The position numbers were made by a program, and so were the translations under genes. A DNA stretch of 64,000 bases from Palsa-892 sp035295845 (GTDB lineage: Bacteria > Pseudomonadota > Alphaproteobacteria > Rhizobiales > Xanthobacteraceae): the NCBI GenBank assembly GCA_035295845.1, contig DATGIF010000027.1, positions 89,397 to 153,396 on the forward strand. Direction: 5' to 3'. Positions within the stretch are counted from its first letter, which is position 1. Every line of letters starts with the position of its first letter. The notes beneath the pieces were generated by a model. The model did no database searches and was not told the DNA's origin. It saw only the letters and a program-made list of their open reading frames with translations. This document shows positions 26,294-35,440 of the stretch, in pieces.

Positions 26294-27175
26294 TCAGCGC
26301 GTCGGCACCGGTTTCTCGCCGCGATAATCGTAGAAGCCGCGGCCGGCCTTGCGGCCGAGCCAGCCTGCTTCGACGTATTTCACGAGGAGCGGGCAGGGAC
26401 GATATTTCGAATCCGCCAGGCCCTCGTGCAGCACCTGCATCACCGAGAGCACCGTATCGAGGCCGATGAAGTCGGCGAGTTCCAGCGGTCCCATCGGGTG
26501 GTGGGCGCCGAGGCGCATCGCGGTGTCGATCGCCTCGACGGAGCCCACGCCTTCATAGAGCGTGTAGATCGCCTCGTTGATCATCGGCAACAGGATGCGG
26601 TTGACCATGAAGGCGGGGAAATCCTCGGCGACCGCGTAGGTCTTGCCGAGGCTCGCGACGAAGGCTTTCGAGGCCTCGAAGGTTTCGTCGCCGGTCGCGA
26701 TCCCGCGCACGAGCTCGACGAGCTCCATCACCGGCACCGGATTCATAAAATGAATGCCGATGAAACGCTCCGGCCGGTCGGTGACGGCGGCGAGCCGCGT
26801 GATCGAGATCGACGAGGTGTTGGTCGCGAGCACCGCCTCGGGCTTCAACGACTTGCTGAGGTCGATGAGGATCTTGCGCTTGACGTCTTCTTTTTCGGTG
26901 GCTGACTCGATGACGAGGTCGCACTGGCCGAGATCGGCGAGTTTGCCGGCGGGCTTGATGTGGGCGAGCGCCTGCTGGCGCGCCTCTTCCGAAATCGTGC
27001 CGCGCGAAATCTGGCGCGCGAGATTGCCGTTAATCGAGGCGAGCCCCGCCTTGATGCGTTCTTCGCTGATGTCGTTCAGCATTACGTCGTAGCCGGCGAG
27101 CGCACTGACATGAGCGATGCCGTTGCCCATTTGGCCGGCGCCGACCACGCCCACTTTTTTGATTTTGACTGCCAT
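26294..27175 (-). CDS. 3-hydroxybutyryl-CoA dehydrogenase
   Basis: A 293-residue NAD-dependent dehydrogenase oxidising (S)-3-hydroxybutyryl-CoA to acetoacetyl-CoA. The Rossmann motif GVVGAGQMGNGIAHVSALAG is at residues about 8-27; ATNTSSISITRLA and HFMNPVPVMELVELVRG carry the catalytic His region; DFPAFMVNRILLPMINEAIY and HHPMGPLELADFIGLDTVL form the C-terminal domain. Hbd and PaaH are both possible names. It lies downstream of etfAB on the same strand, the common acyl-CoA oxidation grouping. Confidence 0.93.
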   Translation of the reverse strand: MAVKIKKVGVVGAGQMGNGIAHVSALAGYDVMLNDISEERIKAGLASINGNLARQISRGTISEEARQQALAHIKPAGKLADLGQCDLVIESATEKEDVKRKILIDLSKSLKPEAVLATNTSSISITRLAAVTDRPERFIGIHFMNPVPVMELVELVRGIATGDETFEASKAFVASLGKTYAVAEDFPAFMVNRILLPMINEAIYTLYEGVGSVEAIDTAMRLGAHHPMGPLELADFIGLDTVLSVMQVLHEGLADSKYRPCPLLVKYVEAGWLGRKAGRGFYDYRGEKPVPTR

Positions 27176-27251
27176 CGTTGTTCCAGCGCCTACGCCAAGT
27201 CTCTTTTACGACGAACCACGCCTTTGCGCCAACGCTCGGTCTTCGCGCTTG

Positions 27252-28190
27252 TCATTTCTTGGCGAGCTCGTTGCCGAGTTCGGGAAGCGCCTGGAACAAA
27301 TCGGCGACGAGGCCGTAATCGGCGACCTGGAAAATCGGCGCTTCCTCATCCTTGTTGATGGCGACGATCACTTTCGAATCCTTCATGCCGGCGAGATGCT
27401 GGATCGCGCCGGAAATGCCGACGGCAAGATAAAGCTCGGGCGCCACCACTTTGCCGGTCTGGCCGACCTGCCAGTCGTTCGGCGCATAGCCGGCATCGAC
27501 CGCGGCGCGCGAGGCGCCGACCGCGGCCCCGAGCTTGTCGGCGACGGGCTCGATGTATTTCGTGAAGTTTTCCTTGCTTCCAAGCGCCCGGCCGCCGGAG
27601 ATGATGACGCGCGCCGCGGTCAATTCCGGGCGGTCCGATTTCGAAAGCTCTTCGCCGACGAAGCTCGAAATGCCGGGATCGTCGGCGGCACTCGCGGGCT
27701 CGATCGGCGCGTTGCCGCCGGCGCCCACTGCCTGAAACGAAGCCGTGCGAACGGTCATGGCTTTCTTCTTGTCGGAGGACTGCACTGTTTCAATGGCGTT
27801 GCCGGCGTAGATCGGCCGCTGGAAGGTGTCGGGCGAGTCCACTTTGATTACGTCGGAGATCTGCATCACGTCGAGGAGGGCCGCCGCGCGCGGCATGAAG
27901 TTTTTCCCCGTCGTGGTGGCGGGCGCGACGATCGCGTCATAGTTCTTGGCGAGCGCGACCAGGAGCGCCGCCATCGGCTCGGCGAGGCGATGGGCGTAGC
28001 GCGCGTCGTCGGCGAGCAACACCTTGGCCGCGCCGTCGAGCTTGGCGGCGGCTTCGGCAACGGGCTTGCAGTCTTGGCCGGCGACGAGAACATGCACCTC
28101 GGCGCCCAAGGCTTTCGCGGCGGTCATTGCTTTTGCCGTGGCGCCGTTCAGGACCTTGTCGTCGTGCTCGGCCACGAGAAGGGTTGCCAT
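27252..28190 (-). CDS. etfA: electron transfer flavoprotein alpha subunit
   Basis: A 312-residue FAD-binding ETF alpha subunit. The N-terminal domain begins MATLLVAEHDDKVLNGATAK; the C-terminal FAD-binding domain contains VISGGRALGSKENFTKYIEP, VGASRAAVDAGYAPNDWQVG and the QTGKVVAPELYLAVGISGAI segment. ETF carries electrons from acyl-CoA dehydrogenases to the quinone pool; here methylsuccinyl-CoA dehydrogenase (30.6-32.3 kb) is a likely donor. The ATG overlaps the etfB stop (TGATG). Confidence 0.95.
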   Translation of the reverse strand: MATLLVAEHDDKVLNGATAKAMTAAKALGAEVHVLVAGQDCKPVAEAAAKLDGAAKVLLADDARYAHRLAEPMAALLVALAKNYDAIVAPATTTGKNFMPRAAALLDVMQISDVIKVDSPDTFQRPIYAGNAIETVQSSDKKKAMTVRTASFQAVGAGGNAPIEPASAADDPGISSFVGEELSKSDRPELTAARVIISGGRALGSKENFTKYIEPVADKLGAAVGASRAAVDAGYAPNDWQVGQTGKVVAPELYLAVGISGAIQHLAGMKDSKVIVAINKDEEAPIFQVADYGLVADLFQALPELGNELAKK

Positions 28191-28939
28191 CACAGCACCC
28201 CCGCTTCGTTCTTGAGCTTGTCGACAAGCTCGGCGACGGTCTTCACCTTGACGCCTGCCTTGCGGCCCGCGGGCTCGCTCGTCTTCACCACCTTCAGGCG
28301 CGGGGCGACATCGACGCCGAGATCCTGCGGCGTCTTCTCCGCGATCGGCTTCTTTTTCGCCTTCATGATGTTGGGAAGCGAAGCATAGCGCGGCTCGTTC
28401 AGGCGGAGGTCCGTGGTCACCACCGCCGGCATCTTCAGTTTCACCGTCTGCAGGCCGCCGTCGATTTCGCGCGTGACGCTGATCGTGTCGCCGTCGATCG
28501 CGACCTTCGAGGCGAAGGTGCCTTGCGGCCAGCCGAGGAGGGCCGCGAGCATCTGGCCGGTCTGATTGCAGTCGTCATCGATCGCCTGCTTGCCGAGAAT
28601 GACGAGGCCGGGCTTCTCCTCGTCGACGATCTTCTTGAGGATTTTCGCAACCGCGAGCGACTCGACCGTGCCGTCGGTCTTCACGTGAATGCCGCGGTCG
28701 GCGCCCATGGCGAGGCCGGTGCGGATCGTCTCCGCCGCCTGCGCGGATCCGATCGACACGCAGACGATTTCCGTCACCTTGCCGCCCTCCTTCAGACGGA
28801 TTGCTTCCTCGACGGCGATCTCGTCGAAGGGGTTCATCGCCATCTTGACGTTGGCGAGATCGACGCCGGAGCCGTCGGATTTGACGCGGACCTTGACGTT
28901 CGCATCAACGACCCGTTTCACGGGCACCAACACTTTCAT
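28190..28939 (-). CDS. etfB: electron transfer flavoprotein beta subunit
   Basis: A 249-residue ETF beta subunit, starting MKVLVPVKRVVDANVKVRVK and containing MNPFDEIAVEEAIRLKEGGK, the AMP-binding DCNQTGQMLAALLGWPQGTF and GLQTVKLKMPAVVTTDLRLN, all characteristic. Partner of etfA with overlapping stop/start, so the two are made together. Confidence 0.96.
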   Translation of the reverse strand: MKVLVPVKRVVDANVKVRVKSDGSGVDLANVKMAMNPFDEIAVEEAIRLKEGGKVTEIVCVSIGSAQAAETIRTGLAMGADRGIHVKTDGTVESLAVAKILKKIVDEEKPGLVILGKQAIDDDCNQTGQMLAALLGWPQGTFASKVAIDGDTISVTREIDGGLQTVKLKMPAVVTTDLRLNEPRYASLPNIMKAKKKPIAEKTPQDLGVDVAPRLKVVKTSEPAGRKAGVKVKTVAELVDKLKNEAGVL

Positions 28940-29016
28940 TCTTGGCCTTTCTCGCGTTCGATGATGTGTTTGGAGGGATTGGGCGGCAGCGGGCGGGCAC
29001 CGTATGGCCCGACCTA

Positions 29017-29766
29017 TTAGGTGTCAACGCGTTTGGGCCAGCGTTTCAGCGTCGGCGTATTTTGTTTTTCGAGGAGCCGGTCGGCGCCGCAATCGAAGAG
29101 CTTCACGCCGGGCTGGCGCATGACCACGACGAGGAGCACGCCGGCCGTGAGCCCGCCGATATGCGTCCACCAGGCGACTTGTTTGTCGGCGCCGGCGAAA
29201 ATGTTGACGAACTGCAGCACGATCCAGAAGCCGATCACCCACTCGGCGGCAAGATGCAGGGGAATGCGCATGAAGGCGAGCACCCAGATCTTGCGGCAGG
29301 GGTGCAACAGAAGATAGGCGCCGACCACGCCCGCGATCGCGCCGGAGGCGCCGACCAGCGGAACGGTCGAGTTCGGATCCGAAAGCCAATAGGCGATGGC
29401 GCCGGCGGCGGCGCAAAGAAGATAGAAGACGAGATAGCGCAGATGCCCGAGCGCTTCCTCGACGTCGTCGCCGAATACCCAGAGAAAGGCCATGTTGCCG
29501 ATGACGTGAAGCCAACTTGCATGGAAGAAGGAATAGGTGACGAGGGTGAATTCCCACGGCACGCTGCCGGGCAAAATGACGTCGTGATGGCCGATCAGGC
29601 CAGGCGTGAAGGCGAGCGCGAGAATCGAAGCGTCTTCGTTCGAGCCCGAAACGCTGATCGAAACGGTATAGGCAAAAATCGCGATATTGATCGCGATCAG
29701 GCTCCAATTGACGTAAGGCGGCGAGCGGAACGCGAACGGATTGTTGTCGTAGATCGGAATGACCAT
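29017..29766 (-). CDS. rhomboid family intramembrane serine protease
   Basis: A 249-residue rhomboid protease with six or seven membrane segments. The catalytic serine is in VGASGAIAG and the catalytic histidine in WWTHIGGLTAG; HASWLHVIGNMAFLWVFG is the TM2 HxxxxHxxxN motif. The N-terminus MVIPIYDNNPFAFRSPPYVN is a typical Hyphomicrobiales rhomboid start. Substrate unknown. It is ten bases downstream of the cobalamin adenosyltransferase gene. Confidence 0.93.
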   Translation of the reverse strand: MVIPIYDNNPFAFRSPPYVNWSLIAINIAIFAYTVSISVSGSNEDASILALAFTPGLIGHHDVILPGSVPWEFTLVTYSFFHASWLHVIGNMAFLWVFGDDVEEALGHLRYLVFYLLCAAAGAIAYWLSDPNSTVPLVGASGAIAGVVGAYLLLHPCRKIWVLAFMRIPLHLAAEWVIGFWIVLQFVNIFAGADKQVAWWTHIGGLTAGVLLVVVMRQPGVKLFDCGADRLLEKQNTPTLKRWPKRVDT

Positions 29767-29776
29767 ACGGCGCGCC

Positions 29777-30349
29777 TCAGCGATTGGCGCCGGGCATCCA
29801 CAAGACGTCGTGCTTGCCTTTATCGTTGGCGTAGCGGCTCGCGACAAAGAGAAAATCCGAAAGCCGGTTGACGTATTTGAGCGCGGCCGCGGTGACGCCT
29901 TCGCCGGCCTTGTCGTTGAGTTCAACCATCAGCCGCTCGGCGCGGCGGCAAACGGTGCGGGCAAGATGCAGATAGGTCGCGGCGGGCGAGCCGCCGGGGA
30001 GCACGAAGGAACGCAGCGGTTCGAGGTCGGCATTGAGCGCGTCGATTTCCTGCTCGATCCAGCTCACCTGCGCCTCGGTAACCGTCATGCGCGCGCCGCC
30101 CGGCCCTTTTTGCGACAGGCAAAGGTCGGCTTCGACGTCGAAGAGGTCGTTCTGCACGCGCGAGAGCGCGGCATCGAGACGGGCGTCGGCGCCGGTATGC
30201 AGCCGCGCCAGGCCGATCGCCGCGTTCACTTCGTCGAGCGTGCCATAGGCGTCGACGCGCAGATCATATTTCTTGCGGCGCTCGCCATTGCCGAGCGAGG
30301 TCGTGCCTTCGTCGCCGGTGCGCGTGTAGATCCTGTTGAGGACGACCAT
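29777..30349 (-). CDS. cob(I)yrinic acid a,c-diamide adenosyltransferase, PduO type
   Basis: A 190-residue PduO-type ATP:cob(I)alamin adenosyltransferase. The ATP loop RIYTRTGDEGTTSLGNGERR at the N-terminus and the GTLDEVNAAIGLAR, LARTVCRRAERLMVELN and YVNRLSDFLFVASRYAN helices are all diagnostic. It makes adenosylcobalamin, required by the ethylmalonyl-CoA mutase encoded at 40 kb. It lies in a run with a HIG1-like protein gene and the rhomboid gene. Confidence 0.94.
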   Translation of the reverse strand: MVVLNRIYTRTGDEGTTSLGNGERRKKYDLRVDAYGTLDEVNAAIGLARLHTGADARLDAALSRVQNDLFDVEADLCLSQKGPGGARMTVTEAQVSWIEQEIDALNADLEPLRSFVLPGGSPAATYLHLARTVCRRAERLMVELNDKAGEGVTAAALKYVNRLSDFLFVASRYANDKGKHDVLWMPGANR

Positions 30350-30359
30350 CTCGCCTCCC

Positions 30360-30554
30360 TCAGCGGCCGAGCATCCAGATCACGACCATGACGACGAAGA
30401 TCGCGATCGCTTGCAGGAGCACGCGAAGCCGCATGAGGTTCTGCGAGCGGCTCGGCGAGCCGCCCTTCATCATGTTCCAGAGGCCGAGCACCAGCACGCA
30501 GGCGACCGCCATCAGTGCCACGACGAGGACGAGATTCTGCAGGGTCGAAGGCAT
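30360..30554 (-). CDS. HIG1-domain twin-transmembrane protein
   Basis: A 64-residue protein of two membrane segments (about 5-27 and 43-62) joined by a loop with GLWNMMKGGSPSRSQNLMRL, which fits the HIG1 / twin-transmembrane family that in some species associates with cytochrome oxidase. Its role here is unknown. It directly precedes the adenosyltransferase gene by ten bases. Confidence 0.8.
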   Translation of the reverse strand: MPSTLQNLVLVVALMAVACVLVLGLWNMMKGGSPSRSQNLMRLRVLLQAIAIFVVMVVIWMLGR

Positions 30555-30596
30555 GGGCGCTTTTTAGCACAAGCCGCGCGAAGGATCACGCCGGGT

Positions 30597-32270
30597 TCAA
30601 TTGCCGCCGTCGAGCAAGCGGCGGGCGATCACCTGCGCCTGGATTTCGGCCGCGCCCTCGAAGATGTTGAGGATGCGCGCGTCGCACAAGACGCGGGAGA
30701 CCGGATATTCGAGCGCGAAGCCGTTGCCGCCGTGGATTTGGACCGCGTTGTCGGCGGCGGCCCAGGCAACGCGGGCGGCGTAGAGTTTCGCCATGCCGGC
30801 CTCGAGGTCGCAGCGGCGGCCAGAGTCCTTTTCGCGCGCGGCATGATAGGTGAGCTGGCGGGCGATCATGATCTCCACCGCCATCGCGGCGATCTTGTCG
30901 GCGACGCGCGGGAAGGAAAGTGTCGCCTTGCCGAACTGCATGCGCTCCTTGGCGTAGCGGAGCGCAAGCTCCATCGCCGATTGCGCCACGCCGACGGCGC
31001 GCGCGGCGGTCTGGATGCGCGCGGCCTCGAAGGTTTGCATCAATTGCTTGAAGCCCTGGCCCTCTGCGCCGCCGAGGAGATTCTCCGCCGGCACCTCGAA
31101 GCCGTCGAAGCCGATTTCGAATTCCTTCATGCCGCGATAGCCGAGCACTTCGATTTCGCCGCCGCTCATGCCGGGCGCGGGGAACGGATCGGCGTCGGTG
31201 CCGCGCGGCTTCGGCGCGAGCAGCATCGAGAGGCCCTTGTAGCCCTGCTCGTTCGGATTGGTGCGCACGAGAAGCGTCATCAGGTCGGCGCGCACCGGGT
31301 GCGTAATCCAGGTCTTGTTGCCGTAAACTTTGTAGACGTTGCCTTCGCGCACGGCGCGGGTTTTCAGCGAAGCGAGGTCGGAGCCGGTGTTGGGTTCGGT
31401 GAAGACGGCGGTCGGCAGCACTTCGCCGGAGGCGATCTTCGGCAGCCAGTGTTTTTTCTGCGCGTCGGTGCCGGAGCCGAGGATCAGTTCGGCGGCGATC
31501 TCCGAACGCGTGCCGAGCGAACCGACGCCGATATAGCCGCGCGACAATTCATCGGAGACGACGCACATCGATTCCTTGCCGAGGCCGAGGCCGCCATATT
31601 CCTCCGGAATGGTGAGGCCGAAGACGCCGAGCTCCGCCATGTGGGCGATGACCTCGAGCGGGATGTACTGGTTCTTGAGGTGCCAGCCGTGCGCGTGCGG
31701 CACCACTTCAGCATCGGCGAAGCGGCGCATTTCCTTTCGCATGGCCTCGAGCGTTTCGTCGAGGCCGTCGTCGCCGACGGTGCCTTGCGACTCCTTGATG
31801 AACTCGGCCAGTTTGGCGCGCGCCGCGGCCGTCGTTCCGTCCGCGATCAGCGACTTCACGGCCCGTGTCTTGCGCTGCTCGATGCGATCGTCGGCAAGGC
31901 CAAGCGCGGAGAGCCGCACGATCTCGCCCTGGCTCATGGGAATGCCGCCGAAGATTTGCGCGAGCGTCTCGCCAAGGCCGATGATGACCAGGAGCCGCTC
32001 GGTTTCGCCGAGGCGTCCCGCCTCGTGCATGCGCCGGGCGTAGGCGGAAAGCTGGCGGATCACCTCGACATAGGTCGCAAGCCACGCGAGGCCGTGGGTT
32101 GCGTGCTGCTCGCGCTCAAGGAGCGATGCGGAAAGGGCGCCGTTCGCGGACACGCGCGCGCCGACGGCATTGATCGCGTCGGTCAAAAGCGCGCCGGCAG
32201 CGTCTTCGGCCTCGGTGGCGTGGCGAAGAAGGTCCGGTTCTGCCGATGAAGCGCGGGCGGCGCGGGACAT
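30597..32270 (-). CDS. mcd: probable (2S)-methylsuccinyl-CoA dehydrogenase
   Basis: A 557-residue acyl-CoA dehydrogenase. The C-terminal 390 residues carry the standard fold (PEEYGGLGLGKESMCVVSDE, TAVFTEPNTGSDLASLKTRA, NKTWITHPVRADLMTLLVR, IHGGNGFALEYPVSRVLCDA), while an N-terminal helical extension of about 150 residues is unusual for the family but typical of methylsuccinyl-CoA dehydrogenase. That enzyme oxidises methylsuccinyl-CoA to mesaconyl-CoA in the ethylmalonyl-CoA pathway. ccr and ecm lie within 10 kb, which supports the call. Electrons would pass to EtfAB. A related palindrome sits in the promoter spacer upstream. Confidence 0.85.
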   Translation of the reverse strand: MSRAARASSAEPDLLRHATEAEDAAGALLTDAINAVGARVSANGALSASLLEREQHATHGLAWLATYVEVIRQLSAYARRMHEAGRLGETERLLVIIGLGETLAQIFGGIPMSQGEIVRLSALGLADDRIEQRKTRAVKSLIADGTTAAARAKLAEFIKESQGTVGDDGLDETLEAMRKEMRRFADAEVVPHAHGWHLKNQYIPLEVIAHMAELGVFGLTIPEEYGGLGLGKESMCVVSDELSRGYIGVGSLGTRSEIAAELILGSGTDAQKKHWLPKIASGEVLPTAVFTEPNTGSDLASLKTRAVREGNVYKVYGNKTWITHPVRADLMTLLVRTNPNEQGYKGLSMLLAPKPRGTDADPFPAPGMSGGEIEVLGYRGMKEFEIGFDGFEVPAENLLGGAEGQGFKQLMQTFEAARIQTAARAVGVAQSAMELALRYAKERMQFGKATLSFPRVADKIAAMAVEIMIARQLTYHAAREKDSGRRCDLEAGMAKLYAARVAWAAADNAVQIHGGNGFALEYPVSRVLCDARILNIFEGAAEIQAQVIARRLLDGGN

Positions 32271-32301
32271 GGCTCGTCCTCGATTTCAGCCATCAGCCTA
32301 C

Positions 32302-32316
32302 TTGTGCAGCGCACAA
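32302..32316 (-). promoter_or_regulatory. palindrome in the mcd promoter spacer
   Basis: TTGTGC-AGC-GCACAA, a perfect 6-3-6 palindrome 32 bases upstream of the mcd start. On the minus strand it fills the 16-base gap between a TTGATT -35-like and a TAGGCT -10-like hexamer. Its nine-base core (TGCAGCGCA) equals the core of the TTGC-N3-GCAA sites at ccr. Confidence 0.5.
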
Positions 32317-32452
32317 AATCAAGGCGCGAGGGCTCACCTCCGCCTTAGCAGGGTGTTGTTAACCATTCCAAGGCTTTGATCGTCATGGATATCCGGGCTC
32401 CGGCCTTCTGTCCGGCGCCGGCGCCTTTCGCTGTGGTTCAGAGACGTCAGGC

Positions 32453-34504
32453 ATGGACTTCTCCCGGCTCGGCTCGGTTTTTTCGCGGCTCGGCTCGCTC
32501 CTGCGGCGTCCGCTGTATCTCCTTTCCGTCCGCGCCCGCATCGCGACGCTCGCTTTCAGCCCGGTGCTCGGCTTCATGATTATCGGGCTCGCTTACGTCG
32601 TCGGCGAACACGAGCTCGAAAGCGCCTTCGACAGCGTGAAGAGCGCGAGCGCGCTCGCGGATGTGAGCCGCGATTTCAAAACCGCCATTGGCACCATGCG
32701 GATCACCGCCAAGGAATTCGCGGCGCAGCCCGAGACGAACGAGATCAAGACATTTAGCGAAGCCTACGCCGCGGCGCTGAAGAGCCTCGAAAGCATCGAG
32801 GTCGGCGGCGAAGCGTCGGAAAAGCAAGGGGTCGGCTCGCTGCGGCAGCGGTTGATGGAGTTGAAAGAGAAATTTTCCGCCATGCAGATGGAAGCGGAGA
32901 AACTCGGCCTGTCCGCGAATGAGGGTCTGCGCGGCCGGGTGGAAAAAAATTCGGCGGCGGTCGAGCGGATCATCAACCAGGAAATGTCATGGCTGTCGGA
33001 TGCCGACCAGAAGAAGCTCCTGTTTTCGCTTCTGATCATGCGCCGGTACGAGGCCGACTACCGGCTGAACCGGCAGGATATCGCGCACTCGATGTTCTTT
33101 CTCGAGTTCCAGAATTTCAACAGTGCGCTCGGAAGGATGAACGCGGTCGGCGACAAGATCGCGCCGGCCTCGCTGTTGAAGCGGCAGTTGACCGAACAGG
33201 TCAGAAGCTATGCCGACACGTTCGGCGAATGGGCCGAGACCGACGACCGGGTCAAGCCGTCGCTCGCGATCATCGAACTGGACAGCGCCGAAATGCTGCC
33301 CGCCGCCGACAAGATCATCGCGCTTGCGGGGCAGCGCGAGGAAGAAGCAACCGCGCGGTTCGATGCCTCGCAGATGCGCACGAAGTGGATCATTCTTTCC
33401 GCCGGCTTCGCCGTCGCCCTGTTGGGACTTTTGCTCAGCTGGCTGATCGGACGCAGCATCACGCGGCCGCTCGGGGGGCTGGCGAGCGCGATGAAAAGCC
33501 TTGCCGAAGGCAATCTTTCCGCCGCCGTTCCGGCGGCGCGCGCAAGCGACGAGATCGGCGCCATGGCGCGCGCGGTGCTTGTCTTCCGCGACAACGCCCG
33601 CGAACGCGACCGCCTCGAGGCCGAGCAGCAGCACACGAGCGCCGAACGCGAAGCGCACGCGGCGGCGGTGGAAAGGCTCGTGCGCGGCTTCGCGGGCACC
33701 GCGGATCTTGCGCTCGACGCGGTGAAGGCGGCCGCGAACAAACTGGGGATCGCCGCCGACGGCTTGGGCGAGACAGCAGGCCGGGTCGGCTCGGAAGCGG
33801 AGCAGGCGGGACGCGCGGCGGGTGCCGCTTCCGCGAACGTCGCGCAAGCCGCGGCCGCCGCCGAGCAGCTCGCGGGCTCGGTCGCGGAAGTGGCGCGGCA
33901 GACCGCAAGCTCGACCGAAGTTGCCGGCCGCGCGGTGACCGAGACGCAGCGCTCGGTCGGGATCATGGGCACGCTCGCGGAAGCGGCGAGCCGCATCGGC
34001 GAGGTGGTGGGCCTCATTCAATCGATCGCGGCGCAGACGAACCTTCTCGCGCTCAACGCCACCATCGAAGCGGCGCGCGCCGGCGAAGCCGGCCGCGGCT
34101 TCGCCGTGGTTGCCGCCGAGGTGAAGTCGCTCGCCAACCAGACCGCGCACGCGACCGAGGAAATTACGTACCAGATCAACGCGATCCAGGAAGCCTCGTT
34201 CGAGGCGCGGCGCGCGATCGACACGGTGAGCTCCGTCATTCAGGAAATGTCGGCCATGGCCGCTTCCATCGCCTCGGCGGTGGAGGAGCAAAATATGGCG
34301 GTCGTTTCGATCGCCAATAACGTGGCGCTCGCCTCAAACGAGGCCGATGTCGGCGCCAACGCCATGCGCGGCGTCGAGCACGCGGCGAGCGGCGCACGGC
34401 TGACCGCGAGCGACGTGGCCGCACTCGCCGTCCAGCTTGGCGGCGAAGCGGAAAATCTCAACGCCGCGATCGGCAAGTTCCTTGCCGAGGTGCGAGCCGC
34501 CTGA
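32453..34504 (+). CDS. methyl-accepting chemotaxis protein
   Basis: A 683-residue transducer. TM1 is near residues 33-56 (ATLAFSPVLGFMIIGLAYVV), a periplasmic helical sensor follows to about 300, TM2 is near 305-327 (FAVALLGLLLSWLIGRSIT), then a HAMP domain and the cytoplasmic signalling domain with the conserved tip QTNLLALNATIEAARAGEAG (about residues 526-545) and GFAVVAAEVKSLANQTAHAT. There is no C-terminal receptor-methylase pentapeptide. The periplasmic domain does not match a ligand family I know, so the attractant is unknown. It is an orphan without che genes nearby. Confidence 0.93.
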   Translation: MDFSRLGSVFSRLGSLLRRPLYLLSVRARIATLAFSPVLGFMIIGLAYVVGEHELESAFDSVKSASALADVSRDFKTAIGTMRITAKEFAAQPETNEIKTFSEAYAAALKSLESIEVGGEASEKQGVGSLRQRLMELKEKFSAMQMEAEKLGLSANEGLRGRVEKNSAAVERIINQEMSWLSDADQKKLLFSLLIMRRYEADYRLNRQDIAHSMFFLEFQNFNSALGRMNAVGDKIAPASLLKRQLTEQVRSYADTFGEWAETDDRVKPSLAIIELDSAEMLPAADKIIALAGQREEEATARFDASQMRTKWIILSAGFAVALLGLLLSWLIGRSITRPLGGLASAMKSLAEGNLSAAVPAARASDEIGAMARAVLVFRDNARERDRLEAEQQHTSAEREAHAAAVERLVRGFAGTADLALDAVKAAANKLGIAADGLGETAGRVGSEAEQAGRAAGAASANVAQAAAAAEQLAGSVAEVARQTASSTEVAGRAVTETQRSVGIMGTLAEAASRIGEVVGLIQSIAAQTNLLALNATIEAARAGEAGRGFAVVAAEVKSLANQTAHATEEITYQINAIQEASFEARRAIDTVSSVIQEMSAMAASIASAVEEQNMAVVSIANNVALASNEADVGANAMRGVEHAASGARLTASDVAALAVQLGGEAENLNAAIGKFLAEVRAA

Positions 34505-34597
34505 AGCCGCGGTATTCGCGGATCGGGATGCCTTCTTTTCCACTTGCAAGGGGCGCAACGATCCGCAATCAGAGGGCGTGACCTTTGGGGAAACGCC

Positions 34598-35431
34598 GTG
34601 AACCGTGCCTACAGGCTCGCGCTCGACGCCTTCTATGCCTTCAATGATGACGACGGCTGGGCGATCGCGAGCCACATCGCGCTGTCGGCGCTGATGGCGC
34701 TGTTTCCGTTCCTGATTTTCGTGACCGCGCTGGCGGCGCTGTTCGGCACCAAGGAGCTTGCCGACGCGACCGCGATGCTGCTGCTGCAAAGCTGGCCGAA
34801 GGAGGTGGCGGAGCCGATCGCATCGGCGATCCATGACGTGCTGACCAATTTGCGCACCGACGCGCTGACCTTCGGCGTCCTGTTCGCGGTCTATTTTTCC
34901 TCGAGCGGCATCGAAAGCCTGCGGATCGGCCTGAACCGCGCCTATGGCGTGCGCGAGACGCATTCGTGGTGGTGGATGCGGATCGAATCGATCCTCTATG
35001 TTTTCGTGGGCGCGGTTTCGCTCCTGGCGCTTGCGTTTCTCATCGTGCTCGGGCCCTTGATCTGGGCGACGGCGACGAAATACGCACCCTGGCTCAAGCC
35101 GTTCGCGGGCATCGTCGACCTCACGCGTTATGGGCTGACGTCGTTCGTGCTCGTGGTCGCGCTCATCGTGGTGCACAAATGGCTGCCGGCGGGGCGCCGG
35201 AGCTTTGCCGAGATCGCGCCGGGGATCGTGGTGACGCTTGTCTTGTGGATCGCGGCGGGTGCCTTGTTCGGCTCGTATCTGTCGGAATTCGCCTACACTT
35301 ACGTCACGTATTATGCGGGGCTTGCCTCGGCAATGATCGCGCTCGTGTTTCTGTACGTGACGGCGTCGATTTTCGTCTATGGCGGCGAGCTGAATTCGGT
35401 GATCCGCAAGGAGCGCGAGGCGAGGCCATGA
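34598..35431 (+). CDS. YihY/BrkB family membrane protein
   Basis: A 277-residue polytopic protein with about six membrane segments of the YihY/virulence factor BrkB family (IALSALMALFPFLIFVTALA, VYFSSSGIESLRIGLNRAYG, SFAEIAPGIVVTLVLWIAAG, VTYYAGLASAMIALVFLYVT). Early annotation as ribonuclease BN is not supported for the family; its function is unresolved. The GTG at 34598 with ggggaaac upstream is preferred to a longer in-frame extension. Confidence 0.9.
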   Translation: MNRAYRLALDAFYAFNDDDGWAIASHIALSALMALFPFLIFVTALAALFGTKELADATAMLLLQSWPKEVAEPIASAIHDVLTNLRTDALTFGVLFAVYFSSSGIESLRIGLNRAYGVRETHSWWWMRIESILYVFVGAVSLLALAFLIVLGPLIWATATKYAPWLKPFAGIVDLTRYGLTSFVLVVALIVVHKWLPAGRRSFAEIAPGIVVTLVLWIAAGALFGSYLSEFAYTYVTYYAGLASAMIALVFLYVTASIFVYGGELNSVIRKEREARP

Positions 35432-35440
35432 AGCCTTTAT